Part shown: in pieces, positions 14,061 through 21,482 of the stretch
Position numbering within the stretch: position 1 is the first letter of the stretch
Layout of the letters: every line of letters starts with the position of its first letter
Source of the DNA: Streptacidiphilus jeojiense
Lineage (GTDB): Bacteria > Actinomycetota > Actinomycetes > Streptomycetales > Streptomycetaceae
Length of the DNA: 64,000 nucleotides
Assembly (NCBI RefSeq): GCF_000719095.1
Contig: NZ_JOEH01000031.1
Coordinates: 42,527 to 106,526 of the forward strand
Direction of reading: 5' to 3'
The notes under the pieces: generated by a model
Told to the model about the DNA's origin: nothing
What the model saw: only the letters and a program-made list of their open reading frames with translations
The model's database searches: none
Position numbers and translations under genes: made by a program

Positions 14061-14208
14061 CGTGGTGGGATTTTGGAGCCTTGTACGGCGGCAATGATGA
14101 GGAAGTCCGGTGCGAATCCGGCGCGGTCCCGCCACTGTCACCGGGCGGCGCGCCCGAGCACCGGGTGCGGTCGTCCCCGAGCCAGGAACTCTGGCCGCCG
14201 ACACCACG
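14061..14208 (+). promoter_or_regulatory. Cobalamin riboswitch upstream of the cobI operon
   Basis: The conserved core is present: GGTGCGAATCC, then GCGGTCCCGCCACTGT, then the B12-box hairpin AGCCAGGAACTCTGGCC (14180-14196). CGTGGTG (14061-14067) pairs with CACCACG (14202-14208) to close a 7-bp P1 helix, which sets the limits. Downstream, a 5-bp CGGGG/CCCCG hairpin (14212-14227) sits just before the ribosome-binding GAGG at about 14231. Control of translation initiation by adenosylcobalamin is therefore likely. Confidence 0.95.
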
Positions 14209-14243
14209 ATCCGGGGCGCGGACCCCGAGTGAGGACTACTGCC

Positions 14244-14291
14244 ATGCGCTGCTGCGCCCCTGTGCCCTGCCGCCTGCCCGCACCGTGGTGA
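14244..14291 (+). CDS. Leader peptide (15 codons), Cys-rich, overlapping cobI
   Basis: A short ORF encoding MRCCAPVPCRLPAPW directly after the riboswitch. It has its own ribosome-binding site (TGAGGA, about 8 bases upstream of the ATG). Its TGA (14289-14291) overlaps the GTG of cobI at 14288. cobI itself has no purine-rich ribosome-binding site, so its translation probably depends on ribosomes finishing this ORF. Adjacent Cys codons recall the cysteine-sensing leader peptides described in other actinobacteria. Expression has not been shown. Confidence 0.6.
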   Translation: MRCCAPVPCRLPAPW

Positions 14292-15022
14292 CGCCGCGAC
14301 TGACCGGGGTGGGGATGGGTCCCGGCGATCCGGAACTGGTCACCGTCAAGGCGGTCCGGGTGCTGCGCGAGGCCGCCGTGGTGGTCGTGCCGGTGCTGGA
14401 CAGCGGCGAGACCGGACGGGCCGAGGCGACGGTGCTGCACCATGTCGCCGGTGCCGCGGCCAAGGTCGAGCGGGTGGTCTTCGCCCTGAACGAGCGCGAG
14501 GACCGGGCCCGCCGTGAGGCCGCCTGGGACGCGGCCGGTGCCCGGGTCGCCGAGCTGCTGCGGGAGCACGGCAGCGTCGCCTTCGCCACCATCGGCGACC
14601 CCAATGTCTACTCGACCTTCACCTACCTCGCGCAGACCCTGGCGCCGCTGGTCCCCGGCCTGGTGGTGGAGACCGTCCCCGGCATCACCGCGATGCAGGA
14701 CCTGGCCGCGCGCAGCGGCACCGTGCTGGCCGAGGGGACCGAGCCGCTGACGCTGGTCCCGGTGACCGCCGGCGCGGAGGTGCTGCGGGACGCCCTGGCC
14801 GGGCCCGGCACCGTGGTCGCCTACAAGTTCGGACGGCTGGCCGAGCAGGTCGCCGCCGCGCTGCGGGACACCGGCCGGGACAGCAGCGCCGTCTGGGGGT
14901 CCGCGCTGGGCCTGCCGGACGAGCAGATCCGTCCGGCCGGACACCCGCTGACCGGACCGCTGCCCTACCTCTCGACCCTGATCGCGCCCGCGACCCGCAC
15001 CCGCCGTGGAGGCAAGCTGTGA
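14288..15022 (+). CDS. cobI: Precorrin-2 C20-methyltransferase CobI
   Basis: SAM-dependent methyltransferase that methylates C20 of precorrin-2. The protein is 244 aa. It begins TPRLTGVGMGPGDPELVTVKA, the standard tetrapyrrole-methylase opening with a GxGxGDPE loop. It also has ATIGDPNVYSTFTYL and ETVPGITAMQ, typical of CobI/CbiL. I chose GTG 14288 because it makes a GTGA overlap with the leader ORF. GTG 14285 is one codon longer and equally possible. It is the first gene of an operon of seven with mostly 4-base overlaps. Confidence 0.92.
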   Translation: MTPRLTGVGMGPGDPELVTVKAVRVLREAAVVVVPVLDSGETGRAEATVLHHVAGAAAKVERVVFALNEREDRARREAAWDAAGARVAELLREHGSVAFATIGDPNVYSTFTYLAQTLAPLVPGLVVETVPGITAMQDLAARSGTVLAEGTEPLTLVPVTAGAEVLRDALAGPGTVVAYKFGRLAEQVAAALRDTGRDSSAVWGSALGLPDEQIRPAGHPLTGPLPYLSTLIAPATRTRRGGKL

Positions 15023-15873
15023 CCGGTACCGCTGCGACTTCCGACAACGGCACCGCCGGCAGCACCGGCAGCACCGGCAAGGTCACCTTCGTCGGCGCCG
15101 GCCCCGGCGCGGCCGATCTGCTCACCTTCCGCGCGGCCCGGGCCATCGCCGAGGCGGACACCGTGATCTGGGCCGCCAGCCTGGTCCAGGCCGAGGTGTT
15201 GGAGCACGCCCGCGAGGACGCCGTGATCCTGGACTCCTCGCTGGTCCCGATGGAGGACGTGCTGGCGGAGTACCGGCGCGCCGCCGAACAGGGCCGCCGG
15301 GTGGCCAGGATCCACTCCGGGGACCCCTCGCTGTGGGGCGCGGTCCAGGAGCAGCTGGACCGCTGCCGGGAGCTGGGCCTGGAGACCGAGATCGTCCCCG
15401 GCGTCTCCTCCTTCTCCGCCGTCGCCGCCATCGCCCAACGCGAACTGACCATCCCCGAGGTGGCCCAGAGCGTCATCCTGACCCGGCTCGGCGGGGGCAA
15501 GACCCCGATGCCGCCCGGCGAGGAGGTGCGCGACTTCGCCCGGCACGGCACCACCATGGCGGTCTTCCTCTCCGCCGCACGCACCAAGCAGCTGGTGGAG
15601 GAGCTGACCGCGGGCGGCTACCCGCTGGACACCCCGGTCGTGGTCGCCTACCAGGCGACCTGGCCGGACGAGCTGGTGCTCTACGGCACGCTGGAGACGC
15701 TGGAGGCGACCGTCAAGGAGCACCGGCTGTGGAAGCACACGCTGTTCCTGGTCGGCCCGGCGCTGGCGGCGACCGGGACCCGGTCGCACCTCTACCACCC
15801 CGGCCACTTCCACACCTTCCGCAAGGCCGACCCGGCGGCCCGGCGCGCCCTGCGCGGCAGCGGCGCCTCGTGA
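15019..15873 (+). CDS. cobM: Precorrin-4 C11-methyltransferase CobM
   Basis: SAM-dependent methylation of C11 of precorrin-4. The protein is 284 aa. After a short Gly/Ser/Thr-rich N-terminus comes VTFVGAGPGAADLLTFRAARAI, then RIHSGDPSLWGAVQEQ and EIVPGVSSFSAVAA, the usual CobM/CbiF pattern. VVAYQATWPDE lies near the C-terminus. The GTG start overlaps the cobI stop by 4 bases. Confidence 0.94.
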   Translation: MTGTAATSDNGTAGSTGSTGKVTFVGAGPGAADLLTFRAARAIAEADTVIWAASLVQAEVLEHAREDAVILDSSLVPMEDVLAEYRRAAEQGRRVARIHSGDPSLWGAVQEQLDRCRELGLETEIVPGVSSFSAVAAIAQRELTIPEVAQSVILTRLGGGKTPMPPGEEVRDFARHGTTMAVFLSAARTKQLVEELTAGGYPLDTPVVVAYQATWPDELVLYGTLETLEATVKEHRLWKHTLFLVGPALAATGTRSHLYHPGHFHTFRKADPAARRALRGSGAS

Positions 15874-17141
15874 CGGACCGGCACCGGCGCCCGTTCCGGC
15901 ACCGCATCACCGTCCTCGGTGCCGGGCAGGCCGCGGCGCACGCCGCGCTGGTCGCCGGCGCCGGGCTGGTGCTGGGCGCGCGGCGGCACCTGGACGCCGC
16001 CGGGGTACCGCCGGAGCGGGCGGTGGCGCTCGGTCCGCTGGCACCGGCCCTGGACGCGGTGGCCGACGCGCTCGACGACGGCGCCGGTCCGGTCGTGGTG
16101 CTGGCCTCCGGCGATCCGGGCTTCTTCGGCATCGTCCGCGCCCTGGCGGAACGCTTCGGCCCGGAGGCGCTGGACGTCCGACCCGGCGTCAGCAGCGTCG
16201 CGGAGGCCTTCGCCCGGGTGGGTCTGCCCTGGGACGACGCGGTGGTGGTGAGCGCCCACGGCCGTGACCCGCGTACCGCGCTGAACGTCTGCCGGGCGCA
16301 CCGCAAGGTCGCCGTGCTGACCGCGCCCGGCGCCGGGCCCGCTGAGATCGGGGCGGCGCTGGCCGCCGTCCCCGGGCTGCGGCGCCGGCTGCTGGTGGCG
16401 GCCGACCTCGGCGCCGACAGCGAGCGGATCGAGGAGGTGACGCCGGAACAGGCCGCTGCGCGGGACTGGCCCGGCGTCCATGTGGTGCTCAGCCTGGGCC
16501 CCGGCGCCGAGCGCCCCGGTGCGATGCGTGCCGTCGCCGGGGGCGCTGACGCCGCCGAGGGCGGCTGGGGACTGCCCGAGGACGCCTTCGAGCACCGCGA
16601 CTCCATGGTCACCAAGGCCGAGGTCCGTGCCCTCGCCCTGGCCCGACTCGGACCGCGGCTGGGCGAGCTGGTCTGGGACGTGGGCGCGGGCAGCGGCTCG
16701 GTGGCCGTCGAGTGCGCCCGGCTCGGCGCGGCCGTGGTCGCGGTCGAGAAGGCAGCGGACGGAGTGCAGCGGGTCACCGCAAACGCAGCGGCGCATGGTC
16801 TCGATGTACTCGTGGTACACGGGGCCGCCCCGGATGCCCTCGCCGAACTCCCGGAGCCCGACGCGGTGTTCGTCGGCGGCGGCGGCACGGATCTGCCGGA
16901 GATCGTGGCCGCCTGCGCCGAGCGCGCCCGGCGCACCGTGGTGGTGACGCTGGCCGCGCTGGACCGGATCCCAGCCGTGCGGGCCGCACTCCTCGCAGCG
17001 GGCTTCACCGCCGAGGGCGTGCAGCTGCAGTCGTCACGGCTGGCCCCGCTGCCTGGCGGAGTGGTCCGCCTGGCCGCCACCAATCCGGTTTTCGTCCTCT
17101 GGGGCAACCGACTTGATCCATCGTCAGGAGATGAACAGTGA
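15870..17141 (+). CDS. cobL: Precorrin-6Y C5,15-methyltransferase (decarboxylating) CobL, CbiE-CbiT fusion
   Basis: Bifunctional enzyme that methylates C5 and C15 and decarboxylates the C12 acetate. The protein is 423 aa. Residues 1 to about 215 form the CbiE-type tetrapyrrole methylase, with LASGDPGFFGI and VRPGVSSVAEAFA. The C-terminal CbiT-type class I methyltransferase starts after the linker, with MVTKAEVRALALARL and the SAM motif VWDVGAGSGSVAVE. The GTG 15870 start overlaps cobM by 4 bases. Confidence 0.94.
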   Translation: MTDRHRRPFRHRITVLGAGQAAAHAALVAGAGLVLGARRHLDAAGVPPERAVALGPLAPALDAVADALDDGAGPVVVLASGDPGFFGIVRALAERFGPEALDVRPGVSSVAEAFARVGLPWDDAVVVSAHGRDPRTALNVCRAHRKVAVLTAPGAGPAEIGAALAAVPGLRRRLLVAADLGADSERIEEVTPEQAAARDWPGVHVVLSLGPGAERPGAMRAVAGGADAAEGGWGLPEDAFEHRDSMVTKAEVRALALARLGPRLGELVWDVGAGSGSVAVECARLGAAVVAVEKAADGVQRVTANAAAHGLDVLVVHGAAPDALAELPEPDAVFVGGGGTDLPEIVAACAERARRTVVVTLAALDRIPAVRAALLAAGFTAEGVQLQSSRLAPLPGGVVRLAATNPVFVLWGNRLDPSSGDEQ

Positions 17142-18835
17142 TCGGCTTGATCGCAGCGACGTCGGCCGGCCGCTCGGCCGCCGTCGAACTCGCCGGAGCG
17201 CTGGGCGGCTGCACCCTCTACCAGGAGGACACCGTCGCCGCCTCGGTGGCCCGGGCCTGGGCCGAGTGCGAGCAGCTGGTGTGCTTCCTGGCCACCGGCG
17301 CCACCGTGCGGCTGATCGCCCCGCTGCTGGCGGACAAGCACGGCGACCCCGGGGTGGTCTGCGTGGACGAGGCCCGGCACTTCGCGGTGTCGCTCGTCGG
17401 CGGCCATGACGGCGGCGCCAACCGGCTGGCCGAGCGGGTCGCCGAAGCCCTGGACGCGCAGCCGGTGCTGACCACCGCCACCGACGCGGTGGGCCTGCCC
17501 GGCCTGGACACCCTCGGACTGCACGTCGAGGGTGAACTCGCCGCGGTGAGCCGCGCGCTGCTGGACGGCGCGCCGGTCCGGCTGGTGTCCGACGCGGTCC
17601 ACCCGCTGCCCGCCCTGCCGCCGAACCTGACGCCTGACGCACCGTCGGAGGCACCGGTGGTCGTCATCAGCGACCGCATCGACGAGGCCGCCGGGCCAGC
17701 GACGGTGACGCTGCGTCCGCGCAGCCTGATCGTCGGCGTCGGCGCCAGCCGCGGCGCCCCGGCCGAGGAGGTGCTCGGGCTGGTCGAGGCGGCCCTCGCC
17801 GACGCCGGGCTGAGCCGGCACTCCGTCAGCTACCTGGCCACCGTGGACGCCAAAGCCGACGAGCCAGGGCTGCTCGCGGCCGCCGCCGCCCTCGGCGTGG
17901 ACCTGGTCGCCCACCCCGCCGAGGCGCTCGCCGCCGTCGCCGTCCCCAACCCCTCGCCCGCCCCGCAGGCGGCCGTCGGCACGCCCAGCGTGGCCGAGGC
18001 GGCGGCGCTGCTCGGCGGCGGCGAACTGCTGGTGCCCAAGCGGAAGTCCGCCCCCGAGGGCCGGGCCGCGATGGCCACCGTCGCCGTGGTCCGCAAGTCG
18101 CCGCGCGGACGTCTGGCGCTGGTCGGGCTCGGCCCAGGGGCGCGCGACCTGCTCACCCCGCGGGCGCGCGAGGAACTGCGCCGGGCGTCGGTGATCGTCG
18201 GCCTGGACCAGTACGTCGACCAGATCCGCGACCTGCTGCGCCCCGGCACCCGGATCGAGGCCACCGGCCTCGGCGCCGAGGAGGAGCGCGCCCGCAGCGC
18301 CGTACGCCTGGCCGAGCAGGGCCATGCCGTCGCCCTGATCGGCAGCGGCGACGCGGGCGTCTACGCCATGGCCTCCCCCGCACTGGCCGAGGCCGGCCCG
18401 GACATCGACGTGGTCGGCGTCCCCGGGGTCACCGCCGCGCTGGCCGCCTCCTCGCTGCTGGGCGCGCCGCTGGGGCACGACCACGTCTCGATCAGCCTCT
18501 CCGACCTGCACACCCCCTGGGAGGTCATCGAGCGCCGGGTCCGCGCCGCGGCCGAGGCCGACCTGGTGGTCACCTTCTACAACCCGCGCAGCCGGGGCCG
18601 GGACTGGCAGCTCCCCAAGGCGCTGTCGCTGCTGGCCGAGCACCGAAGGCCGGACACCCCGGTCGGGGTCGCCCATGCGATCTCCCGCGCCGACGAGTGG
18701 CACACCGTCACCACCCTGGCCGAACTGGACGTCACCACCGTCGACATGACCACCGTCGTGGTGGTCGGCAACACCGCCTCGCGCACGGTCGCGGGCCGGA
18801 TGGTCACCCCGCGCGGCTACCGGTGGCAGTCATGA
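17138..18835 (+). CDS. cobJ: CbiG-CobJ fusion: cobalt-precorrin-5A hydrolase-like domain with precorrin-3B C17-methyltransferase
   Basis: A 565-aa two-enzyme fusion. Residues 1 to about 310 resemble CbiG: an N-terminal part with CFLATGATVRLIAPLL and SLVGGHDGGANRLAE, then a CobE/CbiG C-terminal part beginning LIVGVGASRGAPAEEVL. From about residue 325 a CobJ/CbiH tetrapyrrole methylase follows, with LALVGLGPGARDLLTPRA, IGSGDAGVYAMASP and VVGVPGVTAALAASS. CbiG opens the ring lactone in the anaerobic route, and CobJ contracts the ring. The GTG start overlaps the cobL stop. Confidence 0.93.
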   Translation: MIGLIAATSAGRSAAVELAGALGGCTLYQEDTVAASVARAWAECEQLVCFLATGATVRLIAPLLADKHGDPGVVCVDEARHFAVSLVGGHDGGANRLAERVAEALDAQPVLTTATDAVGLPGLDTLGLHVEGELAAVSRALLDGAPVRLVSDAVHPLPALPPNLTPDAPSEAPVVVISDRIDEAAGPATVTLRPRSLIVGVGASRGAPAEEVLGLVEAALADAGLSRHSVSYLATVDAKADEPGLLAAAAALGVDLVAHPAEALAAVAVPNPSPAPQAAVGTPSVAEAAALLGGGELLVPKRKSAPEGRAAMATVAVVRKSPRGRLALVGLGPGARDLLTPRAREELRRASVIVGLDQYVDQIRDLLRPGTRIEATGLGAEEERARSAVRLAEQGHAVALIGSGDAGVYAMASPALAEAGPDIDVVGVPGVTAALAASSLLGAPLGHDHVSISLSDLHTPWEVIERRVRAAAEADLVVTFYNPRSRGRDWQLPKALSLLAEHRRPDTPVGVAHAISRADEWHTVTTLAELDVTTVDMTTVVVVGNTASRTVAGRMVTPRGYRWQS

Positions 18836-19431
18836 CGGCGCGCCAGGTCCACCCCATCGAACGCGAGTCCTACCGTCGCCTCCGCGCCAGGGCCGACACC
18901 AGCCATCTCCCGCCGCTCACCCGGGCCGTGGCCGAGCGGGTGGTGCACTCCAGCGCCGACCTCGCCTACCTGGACGACCTGGTGATCGCCGACGAGACGG
19001 TGCTGCGCGCCGCCGCCGACGCGCTGGCGGCCGGAGCGCCGCTGGTGGCCGACGTGCAGATGGTCGCCGCCGGCATCACCACCCGCCGGGCGCTGTGCCG
19101 GCTCGGCGACGCCAAGGGCGACCCGGCCACCGGGCTGACCCGCTCCGCGGCCGCCGTCCGGCTGGCCCTGGAGGAGGTCGGCCACGGGGCGGTGTGGGTG
19201 ATCGGCTGCGCCCCGACCGCACTGGAGGAACTGCTGCTGCTGGACGCCCGTCCGGCGCTGGTCATCGGCCTGCCGGTGGGCTTCGTCGGCGCCGCCGAGT
19301 CCAAGGCGGCGCTGCGCGCCTCCGGGCTGCCGGCCGTCAGCAACATCTCCGAGAAGGGCGGTTCGGCGGTCGCCGCGGCCGCCGCCAACGCCCTGCTCTA
19401 CCCGGATCTCTACGAGGAGTCCCCCCAGTGA
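18832..19431 (+). CDS. cobH: Precorrin-8X methylmutase CobH/CbiC
   Basis: Moves the C11 methyl to C12, turning precorrin-8X into hydrogenobyrinate. The protein is 199 aa. It opens with HPIERESYRRLRARAD and has RVVHSSADLAYLDDL with the expected catalytic His. The family segments VADVQMVAAGI and VIGCAPTALEELL follow, and LVIGLPVGFVGAAESK lies near the C-terminus. The ATG 18832 overlaps the cobJ stop (ATGA). It precedes the cbiX gene with another 4-base overlap. Confidence 0.95.
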   Translation: MTARQVHPIERESYRRLRARADTSHLPPLTRAVAERVVHSSADLAYLDDLVIADETVLRAAADALAAGAPLVADVQMVAAGITTRRALCRLGDAKGDPATGLTRSAAAVRLALEEVGHGAVWVIGCAPTALEELLLLDARPALVIGLPVGFVGAAESKAALRASGLPAVSNISEKGGSAVAAAAANALLYPDLYEESPQ

Positions 19432-20345
19432 CACCCCCTGCCCTGCTCATCGTCGGCCACGGCACCCGCGACGAGGCCGGCGCCGAGGCGTTCCGCTCCT
19501 TCGTCGCCGGGCTGCGCGACCGGCTCCCGGACACCCCGGTCGGCGGCGGCTTCATCGAGCTGTCCCCGCCGCCGCTGGCCGACGCCGTCGCCGAACTGGT
19601 CGAGGCCGGGGCCCGCCGCTTCGCCGCGGTCCCGCTGGTGCTGGTCTCCGCCGGACACGCCAAGGGCGACATCCCGGCCGCCCTGGTCCGCGAGCGCGAG
19701 CGCCACCCCGGCACCTCCTTCTCCTACGGCCGCCCGCTGGGCCCGCACCCGGCCCTGCTGACCGTCCTGGAGCGGCGGTTGGACGAGGTGCTGGCGCCCG
19801 AGGAGCGTGCCGACACCACCGTGCTGCTGGTCGGTCGGGGCTCCACCGACCCGGACGCCAACGCCGAGGTCGTCAAGGTGGCCCGACTGCTCTGGGAGGG
19901 CCGGGGCCTGGCCGGGGTGGAGACCGCGTTCGTCTCGCTCGCCGCGCCCGACGTCCCGTCCGGGCTGACCCGCTGCCGGCTGCTCGGCGCCCGGCGGATC
20001 GTGGTGCTGCCCTACTTCCTGTTCACCGGCATCCTCCCCGAACGGGTGGAACAGCAGGCCGCCGACTGGGCCGCCGCGCACCCGGACACCGACCTGCGCC
20101 AGGCCGCCGTGATGGGCCCCACCGAGGAGTTGGCCGAACTGGTCCTGGCCCGCTACCGGGAGGCACTTGCCGGAGATCTCCGGATGAACTGTGACACCTG
20201 CGTCTATCGTGTCGCCATGCCTGGTTTCGAGGACCGCGTCGGTGCGGCGCAGCGCCCGCACCACCACCCTGACGATCCTTCACACGGCTCGTCGCACGGC
20301 CCTTCACACGACCACGGGTCCGGCTCGCACACGCATGTCCACTGA
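19428..20345 (+). CDS. cbiX: Sirohydrochlorin chelatase CbiX, long form with MxCxxC and His-rich tail
   Basis: Inserts cobalt (or another metal) into sirohydrochlorin at the start of the early-insertion pathway. The 305-aa protein has two CbiX domains; the first has LLIVGHGTRDEAGAEAF and the second TVLLVGRGSTDPDANAEV. Residues 253-258 are MNCDTC, matching the MxCxxC iron-sulfur motif known in the long CbiX of Bacillus megaterium. The last 28 or so residues are His-rich and probably bind metal. GTG 19428 overlaps cobH by 4 bases. Confidence 0.9.
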   Translation: MTPPALLIVGHGTRDEAGAEAFRSFVAGLRDRLPDTPVGGGFIELSPPPLADAVAELVEAGARRFAAVPLVLVSAGHAKGDIPAALVRERERHPGTSFSYGRPLGPHPALLTVLERRLDEVLAPEERADTTVLLVGRGSTDPDANAEVVKVARLLWEGRGLAGVETAFVSLAAPDVPSGLTRCRLLGARRIVVLPYFLFTGILPERVEQQAADWAAAHPDTDLRQAAVMGPTEELAELVLARYREALAGDLRMNCDTCVYRVAMPGFEDRVGAAQRPHHHPDDPSHGSSHGPSHDHGSGSHTHVH

Positions 20346-21387
20346 TCGGGACGGCCGCCCGGACCATCGCTACCTGCGCCACCACGGCGACGCCGAGGTC
20401 GGCGGCGGCCTGGTCGACCTGGCGGTGAACGTGCGGGCCGGTACTCCGCCGCCGTGGCTGCGGCAGCGGCTGGCGGACACCCTGGGCGGCCTGGCCGCCT
20501 ACCCCGACGGACGGGCCGCCCGCGCGGCCGTCGCCCGGCGGCACCGGCGTCCCGACGGCGAGACCCTGCTGACCTCGGGCGCAGCCGAGGCGTTCGTGCT
20601 GCTGGCGCGAACCCTCAAGCCGCGCCGGGCGGTTGTGGTGCACCCGCAGTTCACCGAGCCGGAGGCGGCGCTGCGCGACGCCGGACACCCGGTGGAGCGG
20701 CTGGTGCTCCGCCCCAGGAACGGCTTCCGGCTCGACCCGGCGGCCGTCCCCGCCGACGCCGACCTGGTGGTGGTCGGCAACCCGACCAACCCGACCTCGA
20801 TCCTGCACCCGGCCGCCGACCTGGCGGCGCTGGCCCGCCCCGGGCGGACCCTGGTGGTGGACGAGGCCTTCGCGGACACCGTCCCGGGCGAGGCGGAGAG
20901 CCTGGCCGGACGGCGGGACCTGCCGGGTGTGGTGGTGCTGCGCAGCCTCACCAAGACCTGGGGCCTGGCCGGGCTGCGCATCGGCTACGTCCTGGCCGCC
21001 GCCGCGATGATCGACGCCCTGTCGGCGGCCCAGCCGCTGTGGCCGGTCTCGACCCCGGCCCTGGTCGCCGCCGAGGCGTGCAGCACCCCGGCCGCGCTGG
21101 CCGAGGCGGAGGCAGCCGCCCGGGCCACCGCCGAGGACCGGGACTACCTGCTCTCCCGACTGGCGGAACTGCCCAGCATTCGGACCTACGGTCAGCCCGC
21201 TGCATCGTTCGTACTCATTCGGATGGCCGGCGCCGCCGGCGTACGGGAGCGGCTGCGCGGCACCGGGTTCGCGGTCAGGCGGGGGGACACCTTCCCAGGT
21301 CTGGGGCCCGACTGGCTGCGGATCGCGGTGCGCGACAAGGCCACCCTGGACGCCTTCTTCGAGGCACTGACGGCCCTTCAACTCTGA
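20335..21387 (+). CDS. cobC: CobC-like PLP-dependent aminotransferase / threonine-phosphate decarboxylase
   Basis: A fold-type I PLP enzyme of 350 aa, probably making the aminopropanol-phosphate (or related) linker that CobD attaches. It has LTSGAAEAFVLLARTL, VGNPTNPTSILHP and VVDEAFADTVPGE, with the PLP lysine in LRSLTKTWGLAGLRIGY. The histidinol-phosphate aminotransferase-like fold alone cannot separate transaminase from decarboxylase; the call rests on its place as the last cob gene. ATG 20335 overlaps the cbiX end by 11 bases. Confidence 0.85.
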   Translation: MSTDRDGRPDHRYLRHHGDAEVGGGLVDLAVNVRAGTPPPWLRQRLADTLGGLAAYPDGRAARAAVARRHRRPDGETLLTSGAAEAFVLLARTLKPRRAVVVHPQFTEPEAALRDAGHPVERLVLRPRNGFRLDPAAVPADADLVVVGNPTNPTSILHPAADLAALARPGRTLVVDEAFADTVPGEAESLAGRRDLPGVVVLRSLTKTWGLAGLRIGYVLAAAAMIDALSAAQPLWPVSTPALVAAEACSTPAALAEAEAAARATAEDRDYLLSRLAELPSIRTYGQPAASFVLIRMAGAAGVRERLRGTGFAVRRGDTFPGLGPDWLRIAVRDKATLDAFFEALTALQL

Positions 21388-21415
21388 TTCACATACTTGA
21401 ACTTTGTCCAGCATC

Positions 21416-21444
21416 TTGACTCGGCCGGATGGGCGGCGTGTCAT
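21416..21444 (+). promoter_or_regulatory. Candidate promoter of the polysaccharide lyase gene
   Basis: TTGACT (21416-21421) is followed after 17 bases by TGTCAT (21439-21444), about 40 bases before the ATG. The spacing fits a sigma-HrdB type promoter, but the -10 element is a weak match. Confidence 0.4.
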
Positions 21445-21482
21445 GTCCTCACACCTGACCCGACGTCACCGAGGACGCCCGC

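Noticed and set aside
15713..18703. 996-codon open frame on the minus strand antisense to cobL, cobJ and cobH
   Set aside because: It lies wholly opposite well-supported cob genes, has Gly/Arg/Gln-rich composition without any motif, and is the usual product of third-position GC bias.
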